Assembly: GCA_014879565.1 (NCBI GenBank)
Contig: JACSRW010000032.1
Location: 62,001-126,000, forward strand
DNA from: Chitinophagaceae bacterium
GTDB taxonomy: Bacteria > Bacteroidota > Bacteroidia > Chitinophagales > Chitinophagaceae
DNA: 64,000 bases
Direction of reading: 5' to 3'
Positions 17,042 to 24,374 of this stretch are shown here, one piece after another. The position numbers were made by a program, and so were the translations under genes. How positions within the stretch are numbered: the stretch's first letter is position 1; the number at the start of each line of letters is the position of its first letter. The notes under the pieces were generated by a model, which was given only the letters and a program-made list of their open reading frames with translations, did not search any database and was not told where the DNA came from.

Positions 17042-17737
17042 ATGAATAAAGTCGTGCTGAATGCGGAAGAAGCCGTTAAGGATATACCGGATGGGGCAGT
17101 GCTGATGCTGGGCGGTTTTGGGCTCTGCGGCATACCGGAGAATTGCATCAGTGCCCTGGTGGCAAAAGGCGTACGGGAGCTGACCTGTATTTCCAATAAT
17201 GCCGGGGTGGATGATTTCGGTATCGGGCTGATGCTGAAACAGAAACAGGTGCGCAAAATGATTTCTTCCTATGTGGGGGAGAATGCCGAGTTTGAACGGC
17301 AACTGCTCAGCGGAGAGCTGGAAGTGGAACTGATTCCGCAGGGAACCCTGGCCACCCGTTGCCTGGCAGCCGGTTATGGGATGCCGGCGGTTTTTACCCC
17401 GGCCGGTGTGGGAACAGAAGTGGCAGCGGGCAAGGAGACCCGGCAGTTTAACGGGAAGGAATACCTGCTGGAAATGGCTTTTGAAGCGGATTTCGCCCTG
17501 GTTAAGGCCTGGAAGGGAGATACAATGGGCAATCTGGTGTTCCGCGAAACGGCGCGGAATTTCAACCCCCTGATGGCGATGGCAGGAAAGATAACCATTG
17601 CGGAAGTGGAAGAACTGGTGCCGGCCGGAGAACTGGATCCAGACCTGGTCCATACGCCCGGTATATATGTGCACCGGATTTTTCAGGGCCGGGATTACCA
17701 GAAGAGAATTGAACAAAGAACGGTCAGAAAAAAATAA
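17042..17737 (+). CDS. scoA: 3-oxoacid CoA-transferase, subunit A
   Basis: A 231-residue protein matching the alpha subunit of succinyl-CoA:3-ketoacid (or acetate) CoA-transferase. Visible signatures are [20 protein letters not shown] near residues 19-38 (CoA-transferase family I glycine motif), [17 protein letters not shown], and [14 protein letters not shown]. With subunit B it moves CoA between succinyl-CoA or acetyl-CoA and acetoacetate in ketone body or branched-chain breakdown. The start ATG at 17042 follows a TTACTTTTAC sequence that only weakly resembles a promoter box. Subunit B starts 31 bp downstream. The exact acceptor acid cannot be decided from sequence alone. Confidence 0.9.
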   Translation: MNKVVLNAEEAVKDIPDGAVLMLGGFGLCGIPENCISALVAKGVRELTCISNNAGVDDFGIGLMLKQKQVRKMISSYVGENAEFERQLLSGELEVELIPQGTLATRCLAAGYGMPAVFTPAGVGTEVAAGKETRQFNGKEYLLEMAFEADFALVKAWKGDTMGNLVFRETARNFNPLMAMAGKITIAEVEELVPAGELDPDLVHTPGIYVHRIFQGRDYQKRIEQRTVRKK

Positions 17738-17768
17738 GTAAAAGGATTGCCTCTTTTAATTAATTGAT

Positions 17769-18425
17769 ATGGCACTTACAAAAGAACAGATTGCTGCCCG
17801 GATTGCCCGGGAACTGCGGGAGGGTTATTATGTCAACCTGGGGATTGGTATACCTACCCTGGTGGCGAATTATATACCCCCGGGTATGCAGGTGGTATTA
17901 CAAAGTGAAAACGGTCTGCTGGGTATGGGACCTTTTCCTTTTGAGGGGGAGGAGGATCCGGACCTGATCAATGCCGGGAAACAAACCATCACCACCGTGC
18001 CAGGTTCGGTATTTTTTGATTCGGCCATGAGTTTTGGGATGATCCGTGCCGGCAAAGTGGATCTGACGGTTCTGGGCGCCATGGAAGTGAGTGATAGTGG
18101 TGATATTGCCAACTGGAAAATTCCCGGCAAGATGGTAAAGGGCATGGGCGGTGCGATGGACCTGGTGGCCAGCGCACGGAATATCGTGGTGGCCATGATG
18201 CATACCAATCCTAAAGGGGAATCCAAACTGCTGCCGGCCTGTACCCTGCCGCTGACGGGTGTGCGTTGTGTCCGGAAAGTAGTGAGTGACCTGGCTGTGC
18301 TGGATATTACGGGGGATGGATTTGTGCTGAGGGAAAGAGCCCCGGGGGTAAGTGTGGAGGAAATCAGGGAAAAAACTGCCGGGCGCCTGGTGATTCCCGG
18401 GGATGTACCGGAAATACAGGTCTGA
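17769..18425 (+). CDS. scoB: 3-oxoacid CoA-transferase, subunit B
   Basis: A 218-residue beta subunit. The catalytic glutamate that forms the enzyme-CoA thioester is in the SENGLLGMGPFP motif near residues 45-56; NLGIGIPTLVANYIP near 24-38 and GGAMDLVASARN near 128-140 are also typical. It pairs with scoA immediately upstream. The gene ends 6 bp from the converging regulator gene at 18431 with no terminator hairpin in between, so read-through from each side into the other is possible. Confidence 0.92.
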   Translation: MALTKEQIAARIARELREGYYVNLGIGIPTLVANYIPPGMQVVLQSENGLLGMGPFPFEGEEDPDLINAGKQTITTVPGSVFFDSAMSFGMIRAGKVDLTVLGAMEVSDSGDIANWKIPGKMVKGMGGAMDLVASARNIVVAMMHTNPKGESKLLPACTLPLTGVRCVRKVVSDLAVLDITGDGFVLRERAPGVSVEEIREKTAGRLVIPGDVPEIQV

Positions 18426-18430
18426 GAAAA

Positions 18431-19081
18431 TTATTCAATCAGGTTATTCTTTACGGCAAAGAACACGAGGCCGGCGGTGTTTTTGCTGCCAAATCTTTCC
18501 ATAAGCCGGTCTTTGATCGCTTCCACGGTGCGCGGACTGATTTCCATTTTCTGGGCGATCTCGGCCGCGGTAAATTCCATACAGATAAAGCGCAGCACAT
18601 CTTTTTCCTTATCGCTGAGGGTGATTTCGCTGTTCAGGGAGGGTACAATTTTCTGCCGGGAGTGCGATTTTTTGAGTAAGATACGGTTGACAAAATTGTT
18701 CAGGTAGTAACCCTTTTCGTGCACTTCCATAATGGCCCGCCTGATCTCCTGGGGTTCTGCGCTTTTCAGCAGGTAACCGTTAGCCCCGTTTTCCATCAGG
18801 TGATAAACGAAGCGTTCATCTTCATACATACTCAGAATTAGCACTTTTATCTGGGGAAACTGTTTACTGACAGTTTTCGTGGCTTCAATCCCGTCTTTTC
18901 CCGGCATCCGCAGGTCCATCAGGATCACATCCGGTTCGGATGCAGGCAGTCCGTTCAGCAGGTCTTCCCCGTTTTCCGCTTCCTGTACAAACTTGATATT
19001 GGAATAAGGACGCAGGGAAAGGATGACTCCTTTCCGGAATATTTTATGGTCGTCGGCTATCGCAACCTTGATGATTCCCAT
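18431..19081 (-). CDS. NarL/FixJ-type response regulator, cassette 1
   Basis: A 216-residue two-domain regulator. The start at 19081 (MGIIKVAIADDHKIF) fits the family; an upstream frame extension lacks a conserved sequence. Receiver domain: acidic pair ADDH, phospho-acceptor Asp in VILMDLRMPG, switch Ser in LILSMYED, conserved Lys in YLLKSAEP. The LuxR-type helix-turn-helix is at about 150-210: LSDKEKDVLRFICMEFTAAEIAQ and ISPRTVEAIKDRLMERFG. It is the last gene of a leftward cassette after a membrane protein and a histidine kinase, 56 bp from the kinase stop. It should be the kinase's partner and act on DNA when phosphorylated. Its targets are unknown. Confidence 0.9.
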   Translation of the reverse strand: MGIIKVAIADDHKIFRKGVILSLRPYSNIKFVQEAENGEDLLNGLPASEPDVILMDLRMPGKDGIEATKTVSKQFPQIKVLILSMYEDERFVYHLMENGANGYLLKSAEPQEIRRAIMEVHEKGYYLNNFVNRILLKKSHSRQKIVPSLNSEITLSDKEKDVLRFICMEFTAAEIAQKMEISPRTVEAIKDRLMERFGSKNTAGLVFFAVKNNLIE

Positions 19082-19137
19082 AGTAGCAGATGAGTGGTAA
19101 AAATAGTAAATATACGGTAACAAAAAACGGGCCTGAA

Positions 19138-19965
19138 TTATTCGTAGGGCTCGTCTTTGGGCAGCTCAATGGTTACCTTATAATAGGTCTGCGAAATGTC
19201 TTTTTCGAAATTGATATTCCCGTCCACCACCCGGAGCCGGCTGGTGATATTTTTCAGCCCCAGGCCCACATTACTCTTGTTGAGTTTGTCAAAATCGGCC
19301 TGTACCAGTCCCCGGCCATCGTGATGGATACGGAGGTAGAATTTGCCGGCATGCACATTTTGGGTGAGGTGGATAAAACTGGCGTTGCTGTGTTTGAGAA
19401 TATTGTTGATCAGTTCCTGTACCACCCGGAAGATGATCAGTTCTTTTTCTTCTTTCAGTCGTTCTTTGTATTCGTGGAAACGGCTGCTGGCATTAATGGT
19501 ACCCGAACCGCTGATTTTCTGGAAGAGGTCATTGATGGCCGATTCCAGCCCGAAGTTTTTCAGGGTGGGGGGCATCAGGCTGTGGCTGATATTGCGGACC
19601 AGCTGGATGGTATCGTCAATAATCTGGCGGGCCTGGAAAATGGACTGCAGCTGTGTGGCTTTGTCCTGGTTGACCAGGTTTTCATTCAGGTAAAGCCGGG
19701 CGGTGGCCAGCAGGGGACCGGCATCATCATGCAGGTCGGCGGCCAGCCGCTGTCTTTCTTCTTCCTGCAGTTTGATGGAGGCATTGAGCAGCAGCCTTTG
19801 CTGGGCCTTCTCCATCTCCTGGATTTTCTCGTTGAACCTTTTTACCCTTTTCTGGTGAAGAATAATAAAGATGATCAATCCCACCGTGAGCACCAGCATA
19901 CCCAATGTGCCCAATAAAAGCACATATGAATATCCCGAAGTATTGGTGGCTTGCAATAAGAACAT
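19138..19965 (-). CDS. membrane-anchored HisKA_3 sensor histidine kinase, cassette 1
   Basis: A 275-residue kinase. One transmembrane helix (residues about 14-36, YVLLLGTLGMLVLTVGLIIF) is followed by a charged coiled coil (RVKRFNEKIQEMEKAQQR). The dimerisation/phosphoacceptor domain has the H-box RLAADLHDDAGPLL (His about residue 77) in the HisKA_3 form that pairs with NarL regulators. The HATPase domain has N-box VQELINNILKHSN, a HHDGRGL motif and GLGLKNITSRL. There is no extracellular sensor domain of its own, so a signal probably comes from a partner protein; the multi-TM gene immediately upstream (28 bp) is the obvious candidate. Bases of this gene are GC-richer than those of that partner. 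Confidence 0.9.
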   Translation of the reverse strand: MFLLQATNTSGYSYVLLLGTLGMLVLTVGLIIFIILHQKRVKRFNEKIQEMEKAQQRLLLNASIKLQEEERQRLAADLHDDAGPLLATARLYLNENLVNQDKATQLQSIFQARQIIDDTIQLVRNISHSLMPPTLKNFGLESAINDLFQKISGSGTINASSRFHEYKERLKEEKELIIFRVVQELINNILKHSNASFIHLTQNVHAGKFYLRIHHDGRGLVQADFDKLNKSNVGLGLKNITSRLRVVDGNINFEKDISQTYYKVTIELPKDEPYE

Positions 19966-19993
19966 AGTGGTGGGTTAGTAAGTTTTATCTGCG

Positions 19994-20626
19994 CTACAAC
20001 ATGTCAAGAAAGGGAATTTCTTTTTGACTTTTTGTTTGTTCAAATGGATTTCTAAGACTAATATAAATGGCTGCACTAAATAATATATTTTTTACAATCT
20101 CTGCAGCATATGTTAGTATTCCAAAAGCATTCACTTGGTCATCCGTTAATTCGTTAATCATTAGATAAAAGAAGAACGACCCGCCTAAATAAATTAATAT
20201 TCCAACAGAGAGCCAAAAGCAATAGTGGTTATATAAGTAATATCCTTTGAGATTTTTTGAGAATTCAAAAAAGAAATAGAAAATATAAATGAAGATTAAG
20301 ATTGTCTCAATACCAATCGGAATTGAATCAAGTCTTTTCAGGCTTGTCCCAAAGTAAAATGCAATTTGAAATACCAAAAAGAAGAGGGAAGCAAAAACTA
20401 TTGATGATCTTATTTTCTTATTCCTAATACTATACCAAAAAAAGTAAGCAAAAAAGGAGTATTCTATTAAAGTATATGCGCTTTGATAGATTTTTTTTTG
20501 AGACTTTGAAAGATCATGATAAAAGAAAAGGAGTACAAAACACAAAATTCCATATATAGTGAGCGCAATTGGAATTTTAGACCTGTTTCTTCTTGAAAAA
20601 ACAAGAAAAGAAATTGGTAGGAGCAA
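19994..20626 (-). CDS. AT-rich multi-pass membrane protein, putative sensor, cassette 1
   Basis: At least 210 residues, not recognised as a named family. Six or seven hydrophobic helices are visible (for example ALTIYGILCFVLLFFY, IEYSFFAYFFWYS, IVFASLFFLVFQIAFYF, IPIGIETILIFIYIFYFF, FWLSVGILIYLGGSFFFYL), with basic loops and a polar C-terminal tail (KSQKEIPF). The given start is a TTG at 20626, which falls inside the first helix. The same frame is open to 20698 and reads IEKLFYNIVTYSY ahead of it, resembling the N-terminus of the cassette 2 protein, but no ATG or GTG exists there, only ATA at 20665 and ATT codons. The gene is visibly more AT-rich than its neighbours. Its place before a kinase that lacks a sensor domain suggests a sensing role. 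Confidence 0.6.
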   Translation of the reverse strand: MLLPISFLVFSRRNRSKIPIALTIYGILCFVLLFFYHDLSKSQKKIYQSAYTLIEYSFFAYFFWYSIRNKKIRSSIVFASLFFLVFQIAFYFGTSLKRLDSIPIGIETILIFIYIFYFFFEFSKNLKGYYLYNHYCFWLSVGILIYLGGSFFFYLMINELTDDQVNAFGILTYAAEIVKNILFSAAIYISLRNPFEQTKSQKEIPFLDML

Positions 20627-20679
20627 GTAAGAGTAGGTGACTATATTATAAAAAAGCTTTTCTATGTTTTGGATTTTTC

Positions 20680-20687
20680 CAAAAATA
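20680..20687 (-). promoter_or_regulatory. TATTTTTG box upstream of cassette 1
   Basis: On the minus strand this is a perfect TAnnTTTG box. It lies 14 nt before the in-frame ATA codon at 20665 and about 53 nt before the TTG at 20626. A weak GTTG sequence lies 21 bp further upstream. It supports transcription of the membrane protein, kinase and regulator as one unit. Confidence 0.4.
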
Positions 20688-20828
20688 GAAAAACTTTTTT
20701 AAGAATTACAACTTAGCGTAGATGTATTACTCTTCCCAGAGTATGTTTACATCAACTTCCCATGCTCTTTTCATAACAGTAACATTTAAAGCCTTTTCCT
20801 CTAATAAATTGACAGGTCAAATATTGTA

Positions 20829-20924
20829 ATCGTAGGAATACTTAGCAATCCTACGATGTCCTAAAGAAACCCCTTATTTCTCTTGTAAGGGGCTAAAAAA
20901 CATCAATTTAGGAGGTGTTTTTTT
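20829..20924 (+). ncRNA. candidate small structured RNA (three hairpins ending in a T-run)
   Basis: Three hairpins follow each other on the plus strand: ATCGTAGGA/TCCTACGAT (20829-20857, 11-nt loop), CCCCTTA/TAAGGGG (20870-20892, 9-nt loop) and AAAAAACATC/GGTGTTTTTT (20895-20923, 9-nt loop, one G-T pair). The last ends in a T-run like an intrinsic terminator. No open frame or known RNA family is recognised. The region lies between the two signalling cassettes, and the call is tentative. Confidence 0.3.
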
Positions 20925-21067
20925 GGCTCAGAACGGGTGAAAAACTAGTAAGACTACGCGGTAAATATAGTAAATTTACGGATTAAAAAATCGTAAGTTT
21001 ACCGGGAAAATTTCCGGTTATCAACAGCTGTGGATAAAGAGGGGGAGAAATGAAGTCAGAAAAGGAA
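20925..21067. other. intergenic DNA between signalling cassettes, with short palindromes and a DnaA-box-like site
   Basis: No gene is seen here. The stretch holds TACGCGGTAAATATAG, GTAAATTTACGG facing CGTAAGTTTACC, and TGTGGATAA at 21029-21037, the exact complement of the E. coli DnaA box TTATCCACA. It may hold operators for the NarL regulators, but this is not shown. Confidence 0.35.
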
Positions 21068-21262
21068 GTTGATTGACATTGGACTTCGCGTGGCATTCAA
21101 AGGATTTGGAAATTTCATTCAGGACGGTCTTAAGGACATTGGACGAAAAATAGGGGCTCCATCTTCTGTCAATCAACTGGATCAAAAGTATATCCACATC
21201 CGGATGTGGACAAGAGGAATACTGCGGAATTTGAAACCTTCGGTATTTACGCTCTGCATCGT
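21068..21262 (+). repeat. intergenic repeat element, copy A
   Basis: This element resembles copy B at 25310-25535. It opens with GTTGATTGACA (21068-21078), whose exact inverse TGTCAATCAAC is at 21167-21177. Inside are GGACGGTCTTAAGGACATTGGA and a direct repeat GACATTGGAC. The second half carries the 18-bp palindrome TCCACATCCGGATGTGGA (21193-21210), then CAAGAGGAATACTGC and TTCGGTATTTACGC. Copy B keeps the same order. No transposase or open frame is associated; it may be a non-autonomous mobile element, a structured RNA or a regulatory repeat. Confidence 0.6.
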
Positions 21263-21326
21263 ATGTTTCCGGCCAGGCCGGGGAGACTTACGATCATCTT
21301 CCTGCAAAATGTGCATTATCAGGGTT

Positions 21327-21989
21327 TTAAAAAGTTACAACCCCGTGCCGGATCGCCACCATGGCCAGTCCCACCCGGCTTTTTACATCCAGTTTTACAA
21401 AAAGCTGGTCCCGCAGGCTGTCAACCGACCGGGGATTCAGCCCCATCTGCCGGGCTATTTCCTTATAGGTCATATCGCTGCAGGCCAGTTGCAGAAATTC
21501 CAGTTCCTGGCTGCTGAGCAGGGTGCGCTGCAGCAGACTGTTGGAATCGTTGTGCTGCCGGAATAAATTGACCAGTTTGCCGGTGGTGTGACTGGAATAA
21601 TAATACCCGTTTTCTATTACAGAGCGGATGGCGAATTTCAGTTCCGCCGGGTGGATATCCTTTTTCAGAAATCCCTTCACCCCGGTCTGTAACAGCCTGA
21701 TCAGGGAAAGTTCCGAATCATACATCGTCAGCATCAGTACCAGGATACCGGGCCGGTGCTGCTGCAACCAGGCTGCCGTTTCAAAACCGTTCATATCGGG
21801 CATATTCAGATCCAGCAGTGCCAGGTCGGGATTTACCCCTGACTGAATAGCGCCGGTCAGTTCCCTGCCCGTACCAGCCTGCAGGATCACCCGGCAGTTG
21901 TCAAAACTGTCAATCAGGGAGCCGAGCGCGTTGCGAAGCAATACATGGTCATCGGCCAGCGCTATTTGTATTATTTTTTCTTCATTCAT
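21327..21989 (-). CDS. NarL/FixJ-type response regulator, cassette 2
   Basis: A 220-residue regulator starting at the ATG at 21989 (MNEEKIIQIALADDH). Receiver domain: ADDH acidic pair, phospho-acceptor Asp in LALLDLNMPDMNG, switch Thr in LMLTMYDS, Lys in FLKKDIHP. LuxR-type DNA-binding domain: LSSQELEFLQLACSDMTYKEIA and LNPRSVDSLRDQLFVKLD. It overlaps the end of the kinase gene by 8 nt, so the two are coupled. In order and direction the set repeats cassette 1. It diverges most among the four regulators here (for example VDSLRDQL in the recognition helix instead of VEAIKDRL), so it likely binds different sites. Confidence 0.9.
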   Translation of the reverse strand: MNEEKIIQIALADDHVLLRNALGSLIDSFDNCRVILQAGTGRELTGAIQSGVNPDLALLDLNMPDMNGFETAAWLQQHRPGILVLMLTMYDSELSLIRLLQTGVKGFLKKDIHPAELKFAIRSVIENGYYYSSHTTGKLVNLFRQHNDSNSLLQRTLLSSQELEFLQLACSDMTYKEIARQMGLNPRSVDSLRDQLFVKLDVKSRVGLAMVAIRHGVVTF

Positions 21990-22755
21990 ATGATTCAATG
22001 GGTATAGTAAAACAAAGACAGGTGCCCTGTTCGGGATTGCTGCTGATCTGCATCTGACCGTTCAGAATCCGGATCCGGGTTTCCATATTCCGCAGCCCGG
22101 CCTTGCCGCTTTCGGCGCCGGCCTGACAGGTAAATCCCCTCCCGTTATCGGAAACCAGGATCATCAGCCGGGCGGGCTGATAACGCAGTTCCAGGGAGGT
22201 TTCACCGGCCCGGGAATGTTTGATAATATTATTAAAGGCTTCCTGGATGATCCGGAAAATGATCAGTTCTTTATTGCTGTCCAGGTAAAAGGGAGTGCCG
22301 GTTACTTCAAATTTTACGGTAAACAGTTCGGTCTGCCGGATCCGTTGCATCTCCTCCTCCAGAGCCTTCAGTAAACCCTGCTGACCGATCAGGTCCGCAT
22401 TCAGGCTGCGGGAAATATCGCTGAGTTCGGCAATGGAATTTGTAAGCAGGCTGATGGAAGAGTCCAGCTTGACAGCCGATTTTTCCTTTTCATTCCAGTC
22501 AAAAGTATTGAGCTGCAGTTTGGCCAGGGTCAGGGATAGATTGATATGATCGTGTATTTCCCTTGAAATATGCTGGAAGGTTTGCTCCTGGATTTCCAAT
22601 TGAGTTTGAATTAAGTTCTTTTCATAATCTGTTTGTGTTTGTTTAAGGAATTCATGAAATACCATTTGTCTTTTCTGATGGTTTGAAACCAGAAAGAGAA
22701 TGAAACTTGCCATCAGTACTGTTAGAAATGTGGTTCCAATCAAAAACTCGGTCAT
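21982..22755 (-). CDS. membrane-anchored HisKA_3 sensor histidine kinase, cassette 2
   Basis: A 257-residue kinase built like the one in cassette 1: a single N-terminal helix (residues about 4-24, FLIGTTFLTVLMASFILFLV), a Gln-rich coiled coil, H-box HISREIHDHINLSL (His about 67), N-box IQEAFNNIIKHSR, DNGRGF and AGLRNMETRIRIL. It has no sensor domain of its own. The start at 22755 keeps the membrane helix; the next in-frame ATG at 22665 would remove it. Keeping it creates a 104-bp overlap with the upstream membrane protein gene. The first 150 bases or so are AT-rich like that upstream gene, and the rest is GC-richer. Confidence 0.88.
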   Translation of the reverse strand: MTEFLIGTTFLTVLMASFILFLVSNHQKRQMVFHEFLKQTQTDYEKNLIQTQLEIQEQTFQHISREIHDHINLSLTLAKLQLNTFDWNEKEKSAVKLDSSISLLTNSIAELSDISRSLNADLIGQQGLLKALEEEMQRIRQTELFTVKFEVTGTPFYLDSNKELIIFRIIQEAFNNIIKHSRAGETSLELRYQPARLMILVSDNGRGFTCQAGAESGKAGLRNMETRIRILNGQMQISSNPEQGTCLCFTIPIESYE

Positions 22756-23455
22756 GTTTGTATTTGTTTTTTCTAAATTTTCTTCCTATTGATAGGATTA
22801 GTGCGATTAGTAATAAAAAGTGACTAAAAAACATAACATAATAAACGGGTAAGTTGCTGCCCCTAATTCTCTCGGAAATAATAAAGAATGGTAAGGATAG
22901 TGAAGCGTACAAGAATAAACAGTTTGTTATAAAAAGACTATTTTTTTCAACTGGAGTAGAGTTGATAGATCTTATTACTATAGAATAATAAAAAATAATA
23001 CATGAAAGAAACAGGATTAATAACTCGAAAATTGCTAATGAAATAGAAATCGAAGTAGTTACTCTTGCAGTCAAGTCAACAAAAGTCAAAGTTGTAATAA
23101 ATAATAGGACAATGAAAGAATAGCACATATAAATTAGTTTCAATCCCCTTCTAACAACTTCAATATATGGTTGAGTTTTAAAGAAGAAATAAAACAGCTG
23201 CAATTCAAGTAATGTAAAAAGACAATTTCCGGCCTCGAATACTTTTCTCTTCGTGTCGTGATTGCTACTTACGTGTACTGAAAGAAACTTATAATCAAAT
23301 ACAGTAAAAATTAATATTGTTATTATTAAATAAAGCCCAAATGATATAGAAAATGGTTCAGGTTTAAAATGTTTTAATAAAAAATAACCTGAATAAAGGA
23401 TAGAAAAAATTATTAGAATTTTTGTGAAATCATATATCTGTTCCAGCAAATCCAT
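22652..23455 (-). CDS. AT-rich seven-helix membrane protein, putative sensor, cassette 2
   Basis: A 267-residue protein of no recognised family. Seven hydrophobic helices are visible at about residues 13-27, 35-55, 73-92, 104-127, 134-160, 172-193 and 204-222, ending in a basic patch (GRKFRKNKYKHD). The last 35 residues or so (DRVFDWNHISNSTDG onward) are hydrophilic and encoded in the 104 bp that also code for the membrane helix of the kinase in another frame. It starts with MDLLEQIYDFTK, similar to the untranslated-looking IEKLFYNIVTY stretch ahead of the cassette 1 protein. Visibly AT-rich. I infer that it senses a signal and controls the kinase, as in cassette 1. Confidence 0.68.
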   Translation of the reverse strand: MDLLEQIYDFTKILIIFSILYSGYFLLKHFKPEPFSISFGLYLIITILIFTVFDYKFLSVHVSSNHDTKRKVFEAGNCLFTLLELQLFYFFFKTQPYIEVVRRGLKLIYMCYSFIVLLFITTLTFVDLTARVTTSISISLAIFELLILFLSCIIFYYSIVIRSINSTPVEKNSLFITNCLFLYASLSLPFFIISERIRGSNLPVYYVMFFSHFLLLIALILSIGRKFRKNKYKHDRVFDWNHISNSTDGKFHSLSGFKPSEKTNGIS

Positions 23456-23687
23456 ATTCTTTTGTTGTTTGATAAAACTATTTATTAGATTTATCTATTA
23501 GGTTTATTATTCCTCGTTTTTTTCCCATTTTTTCCGTTTTTTTTCCCGCCAGAATCCCTGTTTTTGGCTGCTACTGAGCCCCAAAGGCTTGATTAAAAGA
23601 AATATCCCCATTTTGCGGTTTCTACTAAAAATTGCGTAGTTTTACGCAAGACGGTGTGTAAATAGCTAAATTTCAAACCCATAGCTC
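23456..23687. promoter_or_regulatory. divergent intergenic region with candidate operator TTGCGTA-GTTT-TACGCAA
   Basis: This 232-bp region separates the leftward cassette 2 from the rightward orphan regulator. At 23632-23649 it holds a perfect inverted repeat, TTGCGTA and TACGCAA with 4-nt spacer GTTT, about 38 nt before the regulator's ATG. Size and spacing fit a dimeric NarL-type binding site, which is inference. The left half is T-rich and shows no gene. Confidence 0.45.
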
Positions 23688-24344
23688 ATGACGGCTCAGC
23701 AAATAAAAGTAGCAATCGCAGACGATCATAAGATCTTCCGGGATGGGATCCGAATGGCTTTGAAAGAAAAGGATTACCTGAAAATCATCTGGGAAGCCGA
23801 GGATGGCAAGGACCTGATGCACAAACTCCAGCTTAAGCAGCCGGATGTAATCCTCATGGATATCCGGATGCCTCATGTGGACGGGATCAATGCCATCAGC
23901 CTGATCCGGAAAGAGTACGAGCACATAAAAATCATTGTACTGACGATGTACGATGACCAGGAAATGATCACCCGGATGATGGAAATGGGGGCCAATGCCT
24001 ACCTGACAAAAACCACCGATCCGGAAGAGATTTATCAGGCCATCCTCACTGTAATGAACGATGATTTTTATTTTAACGAACTGGTGAATAAAGCTGTGCT
24101 GCTCAAGCTGCAGCATAAAAAAACCGTGCGCCAGTTTTACCCCAACCCGGTTAAACTTTCCGAAAAAGAACTGCGGATCCTGCGCCTGATCGCAGATGAT
24201 AAAACCACCGAAGAAATTTCCAAGGAAGTGTTTCTCAGTCCGCGTACCATCGAAACCATCCGCCAGAATATGAAGCAGAAAGTAGGGGCCAAAACCATTG
24301 CCGGACTGGTGATGTACGCTACCCGGAACAAACTGCTTGAATAA
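23688..24344 (+). CDS. orphan NarL/FixJ-type response regulator
   Basis: A 218-residue regulator with no kinase next to it on its strand. Receiver: VAIADDHKIF, phospho-acceptor Asp in VILMDIRMPHVDG, switch Thr in IVLTMYDDQ, Lys in AYLTKTTDP. DNA-binding domain: LSEKELRILRLIADDKTTEEIS and LSPRTIETIRQNMKQKVG. It resembles the regulators at 18431 and 25698 more than the one at 21327. It faces away from cassette 2 and has a perfect inverted repeat just upstream that could be its own operator. Its cognate kinase may be one of the two in the cassettes or lie outside the window. Confidence 0.9.
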   Translation: MTAQQIKVAIADDHKIFRDGIRMALKEKDYLKIIWEAEDGKDLMHKLQLKQPDVILMDIRMPHVDGINAISLIRKEYEHIKIIVLTMYDDQEMITRMMEMGANAYLTKTTDPEEIYQAILTVMNDDFYFNELVNKAVLLKLQHKKTVRQFYPNPVKLSEKELRILRLIADDKTTEEISKEVFLSPRTIETIRQNMKQKVGAKTIAGLVMYATRNKLLE

Positions 24345-24374
24345 TCCCGCCGGTTAACAGCCCATATTCCTGCC

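Noticed and set aside
19994-20700. Cassette 1 membrane protein as a pseudogene
   Set aside because: The frame is open and keeps all helices; the missing ATG alone does not show loss of function, so it is reported as an unusual start.
21029-21210. Replication origin
   Set aside because: Only a few DnaA-box-like sites, no dnaA/dnaN neighbours and no cluster of boxes; the palindromes are reported as a separate observation.
21069-21566. Open frame on the plus strand starting in repeat copy A
   Set aside because: It runs antisense through the end of the cassette 2 regulator; its first part falls on the repeat with conserved non-coding blocks.
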